From positions 1 to 55,256 of the forward strand of contig JAJECV010000032.1 of NCBI GenBank assembly GCA_022821875.1: 55,256 nucleotides of DNA. Reading direction: 5' to 3'. The notes beneath the pieces are model-generated. The model was given only the letters and a program-made list of their open reading frames with translations. It searched no databases and was not told the origin of the DNA. The first letter of the stretch is position 1. Each line of letters opens with the position of its first letter. Source of the DNA: Rhodothermales bacterium. Lineage in GTDB: Bacteria; Bacteroidota; Rhodothermia; Rhodothermales; Bin80. The position numbers and the translations under genes were made by a program. Below, one piece after another: positions 26,577 to 34,151 of this stretch.

Positions 26577-26810
26577 CCGTAAGGAATTTTTTCTTTAAGT
26601 ATGTATAGGGAAAGAAATTTGTAAATTCTTTTCTTAACTGGCGTTCCCAATGTTGTATTCATCTTGCGGGATGATAATCCTATCCTCATGAGAACTGTTC
26701 TCGGTCAACAATGTGGCCGATGTCCATGAATGCGGGAATCTATGCAATGGGAGCGCAGAAAACTCAAGATCGCCAACGCAAGTTAAGACTCATGGCCAGT
26801 TTCTAGAACA
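26577..26810. other. Non-coding stretch downstream of the RND gene
   Basis: Apart from the fic-leader-like block at about 26581-26640, nothing recognisable is present. No convincing terminator with a T-run is visible for the leftward RND operon. Confidence 0.4.
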
Positions 26811-29800
26811 CTATTGAGCGCGCACACGGAAGAGCAGGCAATAAAACGCCGGCACAAAACCGAGCGTAAGGACAGTGGCGAAAACCAGTCCAAACAGGAT
26901 CGCAATCGCCATGGACACAAACAGCGGATCACCACCCAGCCACAGCGGCAGCAATCCCCCAACCGTCGTGGCGGTCGTGAGCATTATCGGGCGAAGCCGC
27001 TGCTGCGCCGCTTCTAGAACGGCCGCCCCGGGAGCAAGGCCGTTCTCATCAATCTCAATTCGAATCCGATCAATGAGAACAATTGCATTATTGATCACAA
27101 TTCCGGCCAGCGAAATCACCCCCAAAAGCGTCATGAAGCCAAAGGGCTGACCCGTAACCAGGAGGCCGATCACAACTCCGATCAACCCAAGCGGGATTGT
27201 CAGCACGATGATGAGAGGTTTACGAAGCGAATTGAACTGTCCAACCAGCAGTAGCAGAATCAAGAGACCCGCCAGAGGCATTTTGTCTGCAATGGAGGCA
27301 TTGGCCGAGGCCGAACTCTCAAACGTGCCCCCGATTTCATAACTGTATCCAGACGGCCAGATTTTTTCCTGCTCTGCAAGCCAGGGAGTCATTGCTGCGG
27401 CAATGCTGAAGGCGGAAACATCCGTATCGGGATCCAGATCCGAGAGTACCGAAAGGGTTTTGGAACGGTTTCGGCGAAGAATCTTGGATGGCTCAAAGGT
27501 GAGTTCGACCTCCGCAACCTGACTCAGTGCCACATTCTGGCCGGACTGGGCATAGACATTAATTGATTCCAGTTTTCCGATATCTTCGCGGTCGCCAACT
27601 TCGGAGCGCAGTACCACGGGGATCGCCTTGTCTCCTTCACGATATTCGGTTACCATGGATCCCGACAGCGCCGTGCGCAGGGAGATCGCAATATCCTGAT
27701 TGGTGATCCCTGCCCGCCCTGCCTGTGCATCGTTGATGTCAATGAGCAGTTTCTTGGTCTGTGACCCCCAGTCGTCGGTGATATTACGTGTGCCCGCAAG
27801 CGAAGCCAGTTGGGCCTTGACCTGATCAGACAGTTCAAAGAGTGTATTCTGATCCGGTCCAAACAGGCGCACCTCAACGGGGTTGGCATCCCCAGGTCCC
27901 GCTGCCAATTTCTTCAGGGTCACCTCCATGTCGGGATGATGATCCTCTACGTAGGTGCGCAGCCGGTCCATGGATGTACTCAATGCATCCAGACTTGAAG
28001 CATTACCGATAAAAGCCGTGTAACTTGGTCGAGGCTGCGTTGGATTATAACCCAGAGCAAAACGGGAGACTCCACCACCGATGAAAAACGCCCAGTTCCG
28101 TATCCCTTCACGCTCCCCGTTCGCGGCAAGTTCTTCAATCAGGAAACGCTCAATATCCAACATCGCCTCTTCCGTGTAGGCGAAGGAGGTCCCGTACGGG
28201 AGTTCGAAATCACCAGAAAACAGCAGTTCGCTGCTGTCGGGAAAGAAACTCTGTTCAATCACACGAAAGAGTCCCAGGGCTACAACAAGTAATGCAAAGG
28301 CCCCGGCGACCGTGATGAGGGGACGCCTCAATAGAAACTGAAGTCCACGACGATAATAGCGGTAGAAAGCCGAGTCGAACGGATCTTTGCCGGCTTCTTC
28401 TTCAGCCTCGCCATTTGTATTTTTTCGCGCACCTTTCACTTTTAGGAAGATCACGCACAGGAGCGGGATCATTGTAATGGCGAGAACCCATGAGGACAGG
28501 AGCGTAATGGCAATGACCTGCGCCAGCGGTGCAGTATACTCCCCGACTGCGCTTTCAGCAAGGACAATCGGGAGGAATGCCGCAATCGTGGTGAGCGACG
28601 AGATGAGCAAGGGAACCCGCAGTTCTTTTGAAGCCGCAAATGCGGCAGCCCGGGCTTTCTCTCCCGCCTGCAGCCGCACCAGAATAGATTCGCTCATCAC
28701 AATCGCATTATCCACCAGGAGTCCCAGAGCGATAATCAGGGAAGCCAGCGACATCTTGTCCATTCCAATGCCGAAGAACTGCATCAACATCAGCGTGGCC
28801 AGCATTGTCATCGGGATAAGAGATGCGACCACCAGCCCCGTTCGCAGACCGAGGAAAAGGAGCATGCAGATCAGCACAATTCCGACCGCCTGGAAGATGG
28901 AAACCACGAAGGTAGACACCGCCCGGTCCACCACCTCGGGCTGAAATGCCACAAAGTCGAAGTTGACTCCCACAGGATACTGCTGTTCCAGGCTGGTGAC
29001 GGCGGCCCGGATATTTTCGCCGAGTTGAACGATATTGCCCCCTGCCCTCATAGAAATCCCCAGCGCCAGCGCAGGCGCTCCATTGGCACGCACTTTTGAC
29101 CTTGCAGGCTCCGCATAGCCTCGGCGAATCTCGGCGACATCTCCAAGGAAGACGGTCTGTCCAGAGCCAGGCAAAGTAATCAGTGTCTGACGAATATCGT
29201 CCACGGAGGTAAAGTTGCCACTCGGCTCCAGCGTGATCTGCTCCACACCGGTCTCTACGGTTCCCCCTGAGATAATGATATTGCTCGTCTGGAGGATCCC
29301 CTGAAGCTGTGCCGCCGACAGACCTAGTCCCGATAACCGTGCATTATCAAAATCAACAAAGACACGCTCCTGCTGCATGCCTTTGATTTCGACCTTCGCG
29401 ACATCATTGATTCGCAGAAACACATCACGCACCTGCTCGGCGATCTCCTCCTGCTCTGCGTAGGAGAATCCATCGGCGGTAAGTGTGATCATCGTTCCGA
29501 ACACCTCGCCCAGTTCATCATCAATGATTGGCACGACGCCTTGCGGCAACTGGTCAACCATTCCCTCGACCTTCCGGCGCAGATTATCCCAGACCGGGCG
29601 CAATTCCGTTACATTTTCGCGCACCTCAACCGTGATGATGGACTGGCTGGTCCGTGACTCACTAGTGATGTTTTCAACTTCAGGAATCTCCTGAATAACC
29701 TGTTCGATTCGATCCGTTATCAGGAGTTCAACCCGTTCGGGGGATGCTCCCGGGAATTGCGTACGCACCATGGCACTGCGCACCAGAAAGCCCGGATCTT

Positions 29801-29906
29801 CCGCACGCGGGAGCTGCTGGTAGGCAAAAAAACCGGACAGAACTATGACTGTAAGCGCCACAAAGGTGACGATACGGTTATTGATTGCAAGGCGGGTCAG
29901 GTCCAT
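26811..29906 (-). CDS. RND-family efflux permease
   Basis: A 1031-residue inner-membrane proton-driven transporter of the AcrB/HAE superfamily. It has twelve membrane segments in the usual two blocks, each after a large periplasmic loop. Family signatures are visible: SLIIALGLLVDNAIVMSES, where Asp residues serve proton relay, LISLAGIVINNAIVLID in the second half, and an N-terminal ITFVALTVIVLSGFFAYQQLP type span. It is the last gene of a leftward operon after the outer-membrane fusion protein and the adaptor. The sequence does not fix the substrate; MdtB/TriC-like small-molecule export is plausible. Confidence 0.93.
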   Translation of the reverse strand: MDLTRLAINNRIVTFVALTVIVLSGFFAYQQLPRAEDPGFLVRSAMVRTQFPGASPERVELLITDRIEQVIQEIPEVENITSESRTSQSIITVEVRENVTELRPVWDNLRRKVEGMVDQLPQGVVPIIDDELGEVFGTMITLTADGFSYAEQEEIAEQVRDVFLRINDVAKVEIKGMQQERVFVDFDNARLSGLGLSAAQLQGILQTSNIIISGGTVETGVEQITLEPSGNFTSVDDIRQTLITLPGSGQTVFLGDVAEIRRGYAEPARSKVRANGAPALALGISMRAGGNIVQLGENIRAAVTSLEQQYPVGVNFDFVAFQPEVVDRAVSTFVVSIFQAVGIVLICMLLFLGLRTGLVVASLIPMTMLATLMLMQFFGIGMDKMSLASLIIALGLLVDNAIVMSESILVRLQAGEKARAAAFAASKELRVPLLISSLTTIAAFLPIVLAESAVGEYTAPLAQVIAITLLSSWVLAITMIPLLCVIFLKVKGARKNTNGEAEEEAGKDPFDSAFYRYYRRGLQFLLRRPLITVAGAFALLVVALGLFRVIEQSFFPDSSELLFSGDFELPYGTSFAYTEEAMLDIERFLIEELAANGEREGIRNWAFFIGGGVSRFALGYNPTQPRPSYTAFIGNASSLDALSTSMDRLRTYVEDHHPDMEVTLKKLAAGPGDANPVEVRLFGPDQNTLFELSDQVKAQLASLAGTRNITDDWGSQTKKLLIDINDAQAGRAGITNQDIAISLRTALSGSMVTEYREGDKAIPVVLRSEVGDREDIGKLESINVYAQSGQNVALSQVAEVELTFEPSKILRRNRSKTLSVLSDLDPDTDVSAFSIAAAMTPWLAEQEKIWPSGYSYEIGGTFESSASANASIADKMPLAGLLILLLLVGQFNSLRKPLIIVLTIPLGLIGVVIGLLVTGQPFGFMTLLGVISLAGIVINNAIVLIDRIRIEIDENGLAPGAAVLEAAQQRLRPIMLTTATTVGGLLPLWLGGDPLFVSMAIAILFGLVFATVLTLGFVPAFYCLLFRVRAQ

Positions 29907-29932
29907 GGCAAAAGGATTACGAGATCAATCCG

Positions 29933-31054
29933 TTAACGTGATTCCAGGAGACGAACCTGTTGCCCTGTAACCAGGGTTTGCAGTCCGGCGGTAGCCACAT
30001 ATTCTCCATCGGTAACGCCGCCAAGGATCTCCAGCCCATCGGGGGTCAGAGCACCGATTTCAACAGTCCGGCGCTCCGCAATGGCGATATCCAAAGTGTC
30101 TGACTGATTCAGTATATATACGAAACGGCTCTTATGATCCTGTGCCACGGCATGCGGAGGAACGAGTACTCCCGTGGCTTCGGAGTCCCCGCTGATACGA
30201 AACGTTACCTCTGCGGCCATACCGGGGCGAATCTGGGTTATATTTGTTCCCCCATCCAGACGCACGATCACGGGAAAGCCGCCAGCACCTGTGGCCGCGG
30301 TCCCCACCTCTGTGACAGATGCAGGGAATGTCCCTTCCCGAAGAGCCCCAAAGACAACCTCTGCAGGGTATTCTCTGCGAAGGCTTCCAATAAACACTTC
30401 CGGCACGGTCACCTGAACCTCAGGATTCCCACTGGTGTCAATGATGACGACGACGGGTTGCCCCGCCCCCACGGCCTCATTCAAATCTACGGCGACCTGA
30501 CTTACGGATCCGTTCACCGGTGCGAGCAGCCGGGTATAGGCTACCTGCTGTTCAGCAAGGCGCAGGGCCGTCTCGGCAGAGGCCTGAGAGGCATTGGTGG
30601 ATTCGTAGGATGCGCGTACAGCATCCATTTCACTCATGGATGCACTCCCGTTTTCATAGAGGGCAACGATCCGTTCATAATTTGCCTTCGCATTGCGGGA
30701 TTGTGCACGGGCCTGTGCGAGACCGGCTTCCGCCTGCTGCCGCCTCAGTTCAAGGTCACCGGAATCCAGTTGCATGATTACCTGCCCTCTGCGTACGACA
30801 GAACCGACGCTGACCTGCACATCGGTAACGGTTCCGGAAACCCGGAATGCAAGATTCTGCTCCGAAGCAGCACGGGCAACCCCCGGAAAGGTTCGCGTCT
30901 GGCTGCTGCCGGCGAGGAAGGCCTGTGCATAGCGGACAGGACGAATTTCCGGGGCGGCGGCCTCCTCCTCGCTACCGCAGCCGGTCGCCAGACCCGCCGC
31001 CATCACGCACACGGCCACAGCCAAAATATTATGCCTCATTTTAAGGTGTCTCAT
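29933..31054 (-). CDS. RND efflux periplasmic adaptor lipoprotein
   Basis: A 373-residue membrane-fusion protein connecting the RND permease and the TolC-like component. A lipobox (LATGC, Cys about residue 26) makes it a lipoprotein. A biotinyl-lipoyl half-motif appears before and after an alpha-helical hairpin (about residues 95-170, rich in Ala, Gln and Glu). The beta-barrel and membrane-proximal domains follow. Its start codon overlaps the stop of the upstream fusion gene by four bases, and the RND gene begins 26 bases after its stop, so the three genes are one operon. Confidence 0.92.
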   Translation of the reverse strand: MRHLKMRHNILAVAVCVMAAGLATGCGSEEEAAAPEIRPVRYAQAFLAGSSQTRTFPGVARAASEQNLAFRVSGTVTDVQVSVGSVVRRGQVIMQLDSGDLELRRQQAEAGLAQARAQSRNAKANYERIVALYENGSASMSEMDAVRASYESTNASQASAETALRLAEQQVAYTRLLAPVNGSVSQVAVDLNEAVGAGQPVVVIIDTSGNPEVQVTVPEVFIGSLRREYPAEVVFGALREGTFPASVTEVGTAATGAGGFPVIVRLDGGTNITQIRPGMAAEVTFRISGDSEATGVLVPPHAVAQDHKSRFVYILNQSDTLDIAIAERRTVEIGALTPDGLEILGGVTDGEYVATAGLQTLVTGQQVRLLESR

Positions 31055-33453
31055 GATGCTCCATCTATGCTTTGGATGTATTCTTCAAGTCGCTGAATAA
31101 AATTGATCTGCTCTTCAGGGGTTGCGAACGCCTCAAACCGCCCAACGGCGCGTTCTACACGCTTCAGGTTGATCAGATAATCAAAGATGGCATTCGTCAC
31201 GTTCCGGTTACTGAGCAGCATGTTGGTCTGGGCTTCAAGGAGATCAACGACCGTGACCAGTCCCTGCCCATAGGCCTCGGTGACCAGTTCCAGCGACTCC
31301 TGGGCCGTGCGTGCGGCCGTTTCACTTTCTCTTACCACACCCAGACTAGCGCGGGCGAACTGAAGTTGAACACGTACATTCTGCTCAATTCTCTGGACGG
31401 CCATGTCCCGTTGAAGTTCTACCTGAGCGAGTGTTGCCGCGGTTCGTTCCCTTCGGGCGGATCGGGAATTCCCCTGAAATAGCGGCAGATTAACGGACAT
31501 GCCTGCAGACCAGGGGAAGTCGGGCCGCTCGGCTCCTGGAAAATTCATGGATGAGGAGGAACCGGCTCCCTCCCGGAGCACATTCGTCGACACATTCCCC
31601 TGAAGCCCCACGGTTGGCAGATAGAAGGCCTGGCGGGTTGCGGTCAGAAGTCTTTCCTGTGCCAAGGTGATCGCGTCCAGACTTTGGATTTCCGGTGAGA
31701 GGCTTACGGCAACTGTCACCAAAAAGTCACTTAGAAGTTCAAATTGGTTCAGGTTGGTGAGATAGCTGGTCGCAAGCGTTCCTTCCAACAGCGCCCGCCC
31801 CTCCAGATCGGCTTCCGGGGTGGCGAATGGTTCACTGAGCGGACGATTCATGACCTGATTCAGGGTAATTTCTGCAGCAGAGCGTATTGCGTATGCATCA
31901 ATGCGGTCCCCTCGTCTTCGTGCCAGTTCGCTTTCAAGACGAAGTCGTTCCCCGGGTCCTGCGGAGCCGATGCGCTCTCTCTGCCGCGCCATGCGCAGTG
32001 AGGCGAGAGTCAGATCAAGGTTATCCTGCTGAACCTGTTCCAGTGTCTTGCTTCGAAGCACATTCAGGTAGGCCTCCGCAGCTTCCAGTCCCACATCCAG
32101 TTCCAGTGCGTTTCGGTTTAGTTGCCGGGACTGCTGGAGTGATTTCTGGGCGGATAGATTTGCAACGGCTTCGGAAGAAAAGAGCAGTTGCTGAAGCGTG
32201 AGTTCACTGTCAATGCTGTGTTGGGATTGTATCCCAAAAGAAGATTCGGCCAGTTGTTTTGATATTGTGGCACCCGTAACGGAGGCTTGCAGATTTGGAA
32301 GCAGATTAGATCTGGCCAGACGAACATCCTGAGATCCTGACAGCACTTCCTGATCTTCAATTGCGAGGGACAGATTGGCTTCCATTGCCTCCTCCATTGC
32401 ACTCCTGAGTGTTACACTGCGATCAAAATCTTCACGGGCATCATAGAGCCGCTCAGCTTCAAGGGTCATTTCCAGCGGAAGCACGGTATCCAGTTCACGC
32501 ACCGTGCGCATGTTGAGCACCAGTTCTTCGTCCGGCACAAGGGTTACCGGGAGTGTCTCTGCGGCATCCCCGATTAAAATCCGGTACGCATTCAGCGCAA
32601 TTCGCCGGGCGAGCAGCGGCAGGTCAACGGATCCTAGCGAGGCCATGATCCCCCTCTCCACATCATTGGCGGAATAGGAGAACGAAGGCAGGTTACGCGC
32701 TGCAATTCCGCGGGTCAGAACTTCAAATTCCTCCGAATCCATACGATACAGCGGGGTGACATAAACGGCTTCGATATCATCAGGAAGTCGGTCAAGTCCA
32801 CTCGCTGCGGTTATTCCAACAGGTACGAGTTCCAGGGTTATCCCCAACTCTGCCGATGCGTTCAAAAGCTGGTCAATGAATGTCTCAAATGTAACGGCGG
32901 CGGCTTCGTCAACCAGGATCGCTGCCTGGGAGAAACTGATCAATTCCCGAAATCTGGTCAGATCCCGAACAACAGGTCCGGGCGGAGGAAGGGCGACATA
33001 GGTGAAGTTGGCCACGCCGCTGACCCCATTAGTTTCTGGAAAACCTTGTAGTTCCGCATCAAATACGTTGGCCGCAATGACAGGTTTAGACCACGGCGCT
33101 CCGCGGGCAGCAACTTCCGAGGACAGAAAGCCCTGTGTGATGATCAGCGTGACTTGGTCATCGGCGACGAATTGCTCAAGGATCCGGCTGGCATCTGCAG
33201 TTGGATTGTCCAGTGTAACCACCAGTTCATCGGGAAACCGGGCATCAAAATCGTCACGGGTCAGCGCAAGAAGTTCCTGCTGAATGAGGGACTGAATCTC
33301 CGCAGCGAACGGATTGGTTGTATCGGTGAGGAACGCAATACGGACAACGGGAGCATCTCCGGACTGCTGCGCCTCGGCGGGTAGTGCTTCAATAAAAAAG
33401 AGCGCGGCGGCCAGCAGTGACAGGATATGCAGGCGGCCAAAGCCGGTTCTCAT
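31051..33453 (-). CDS. Outer-membrane TolC-family protein fused to an ABC-type substrate-binding domain
   Basis: An 800-residue exported fusion. A signal peptide (about residues 1-28) ends ALPAEAQ. Residues about 36-330 look like an ABC-transporter substrate-binding protein of the TrpX/PF04392 type (VRIAFLTDTTNPFAAEIQ near the start and repeated alpha/beta pattern). Residues about 360-790 are a complete TolC/OEP domain with two repeats of helical, Gln/Leu/Glu-rich segments, including ATRQAFYLPTVGLQGNVS. ATG at 33453 was preferred to TTG three bases upstream. The gene leads the RND operon and carries a conserved hairpin in its leader. The binding domain may sense or capture the pump's substrate. 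Confidence 0.83.
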   Translation of the reverse strand: MRTGFGRLHILSLLAAALFFIEALPAEAQQSGDAPVVRIAFLTDTTNPFAAEIQSLIQQELLALTRDDFDARFPDELVVTLDNPTADASRILEQFVADDQVTLIITQGFLSSEVAARGAPWSKPVIAANVFDAELQGFPETNGVSGVANFTYVALPPPGPVVRDLTRFRELISFSQAAILVDEAAAVTFETFIDQLLNASAELGITLELVPVGITAASGLDRLPDDIEAVYVTPLYRMDSEEFEVLTRGIAARNLPSFSYSANDVERGIMASLGSVDLPLLARRIALNAYRILIGDAAETLPVTLVPDEELVLNMRTVRELDTVLPLEMTLEAERLYDAREDFDRSVTLRSAMEEAMEANLSLAIEDQEVLSGSQDVRLARSNLLPNLQASVTGATISKQLAESSFGIQSQHSIDSELTLQQLLFSSEAVANLSAQKSLQQSRQLNRNALELDVGLEAAEAYLNVLRSKTLEQVQQDNLDLTLASLRMARQRERIGSAGPGERLRLESELARRRGDRIDAYAIRSAAEITLNQVMNRPLSEPFATPEADLEGRALLEGTLATSYLTNLNQFELLSDFLVTVAVSLSPEIQSLDAITLAQERLLTATRQAFYLPTVGLQGNVSTNVLREGAGSSSSMNFPGAERPDFPWSAGMSVNLPLFQGNSRSARRERTAATLAQVELQRDMAVQRIEQNVRVQLQFARASLGVVRESETAARTAQESLELVTEAYGQGLVTVVDLLEAQTNMLLSNRNVTNAIFDYLINLKRVERAVGRFEAFATPEEQINFIQRLEEYIQSIDGAS

Positions 33454-33456
33454 CAA

Positions 33457-34151
33457 TTTCCCTTAGCGATAGTTAGAAAGACGTGAAACTTGAAAGGATG
33501 GATGTGGTTTCGGCAAAGCCGCTTCGTCCATCCAACTGATCTGGACAGTTTTTGATGATATGGAGAATTGCCATTTTGCACTCAATACCAAGTTCCAGAC
33601 GACTCCGCAACAATATACAAATATCCGGCCTGTTTATGCTCAATCCCACAATCACTCTCCCCTCTGCCTGGGCTTGAACTGATATTTACGGCTATTTTAA
33701 GCCAGAGATTCACGTATTGATCTCCCGTATCTGATCAACGAACTTCGGAGCCTCAGCCCCTTCAATGATTCAAAATCGTGATTCGGCGGGAGAGTACAAC
33801 AACATGGCAACTTACAGAAAGCGAGGGGGAGCTTTGCCGGGGGCCGCTGGAAGGGTATTGTGCAATTCTATGAACAGCACCGTGGGAAAGTATTTTCCGG
33901 GGCGGGCAGGGAAAATGATCCACACAGACTCAGCGCACAGAAATGCATCCTCTGAGGCCGTACAGTTCTATGTCGGGGGCGTAGGCTGTATATTTGGGCG
34001 GATAGTCAACCGTGATCGTAATGCCGAAGCAAATGAAACGTACGAGAGATTCTGATTTGGATACCGGGCCGTTATACGGGATATTTTTGACAATATCTCT
34101 CCATCAGAAAACCACGCATCCATTAAGCCTCAAAATGAGGGATAGAATCTG
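33457..34151. other. Divergent intergenic region of about 700 bp
   Basis: It separates the leftward efflux operon from the rightward restriction-modification gene. A 96-codon frame (33765-34055, plus) has no recognisable features and is not called. The only clear structure is the hairpin at 33496-33533. No regulator gene of the TetR or MarR type lies here. Confidence 0.5.
33496..33533 (-). promoter_or_regulatory. Long hairpin in the efflux operon leader
   Basis: GGATGGA (33496-33502) and TCCATCC (33527-33533) form a perfect outer stem. Inside it a second imperfect stem, GGTTT with AAGCC, encloses CGGC. It lies about 40 bases upstream of the first gene's start. It may be an operator for a repressor, or an attenuating leader; it is not followed by a T-run. 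Confidence 0.4.

Noticed and set aside
33765-34055. 96-codon plus-strand frame before the MmeI-like gene
   Set aside because: No family resemblance or visible start signal; the translation shows no hydrophobic or repeated pattern that would support it.
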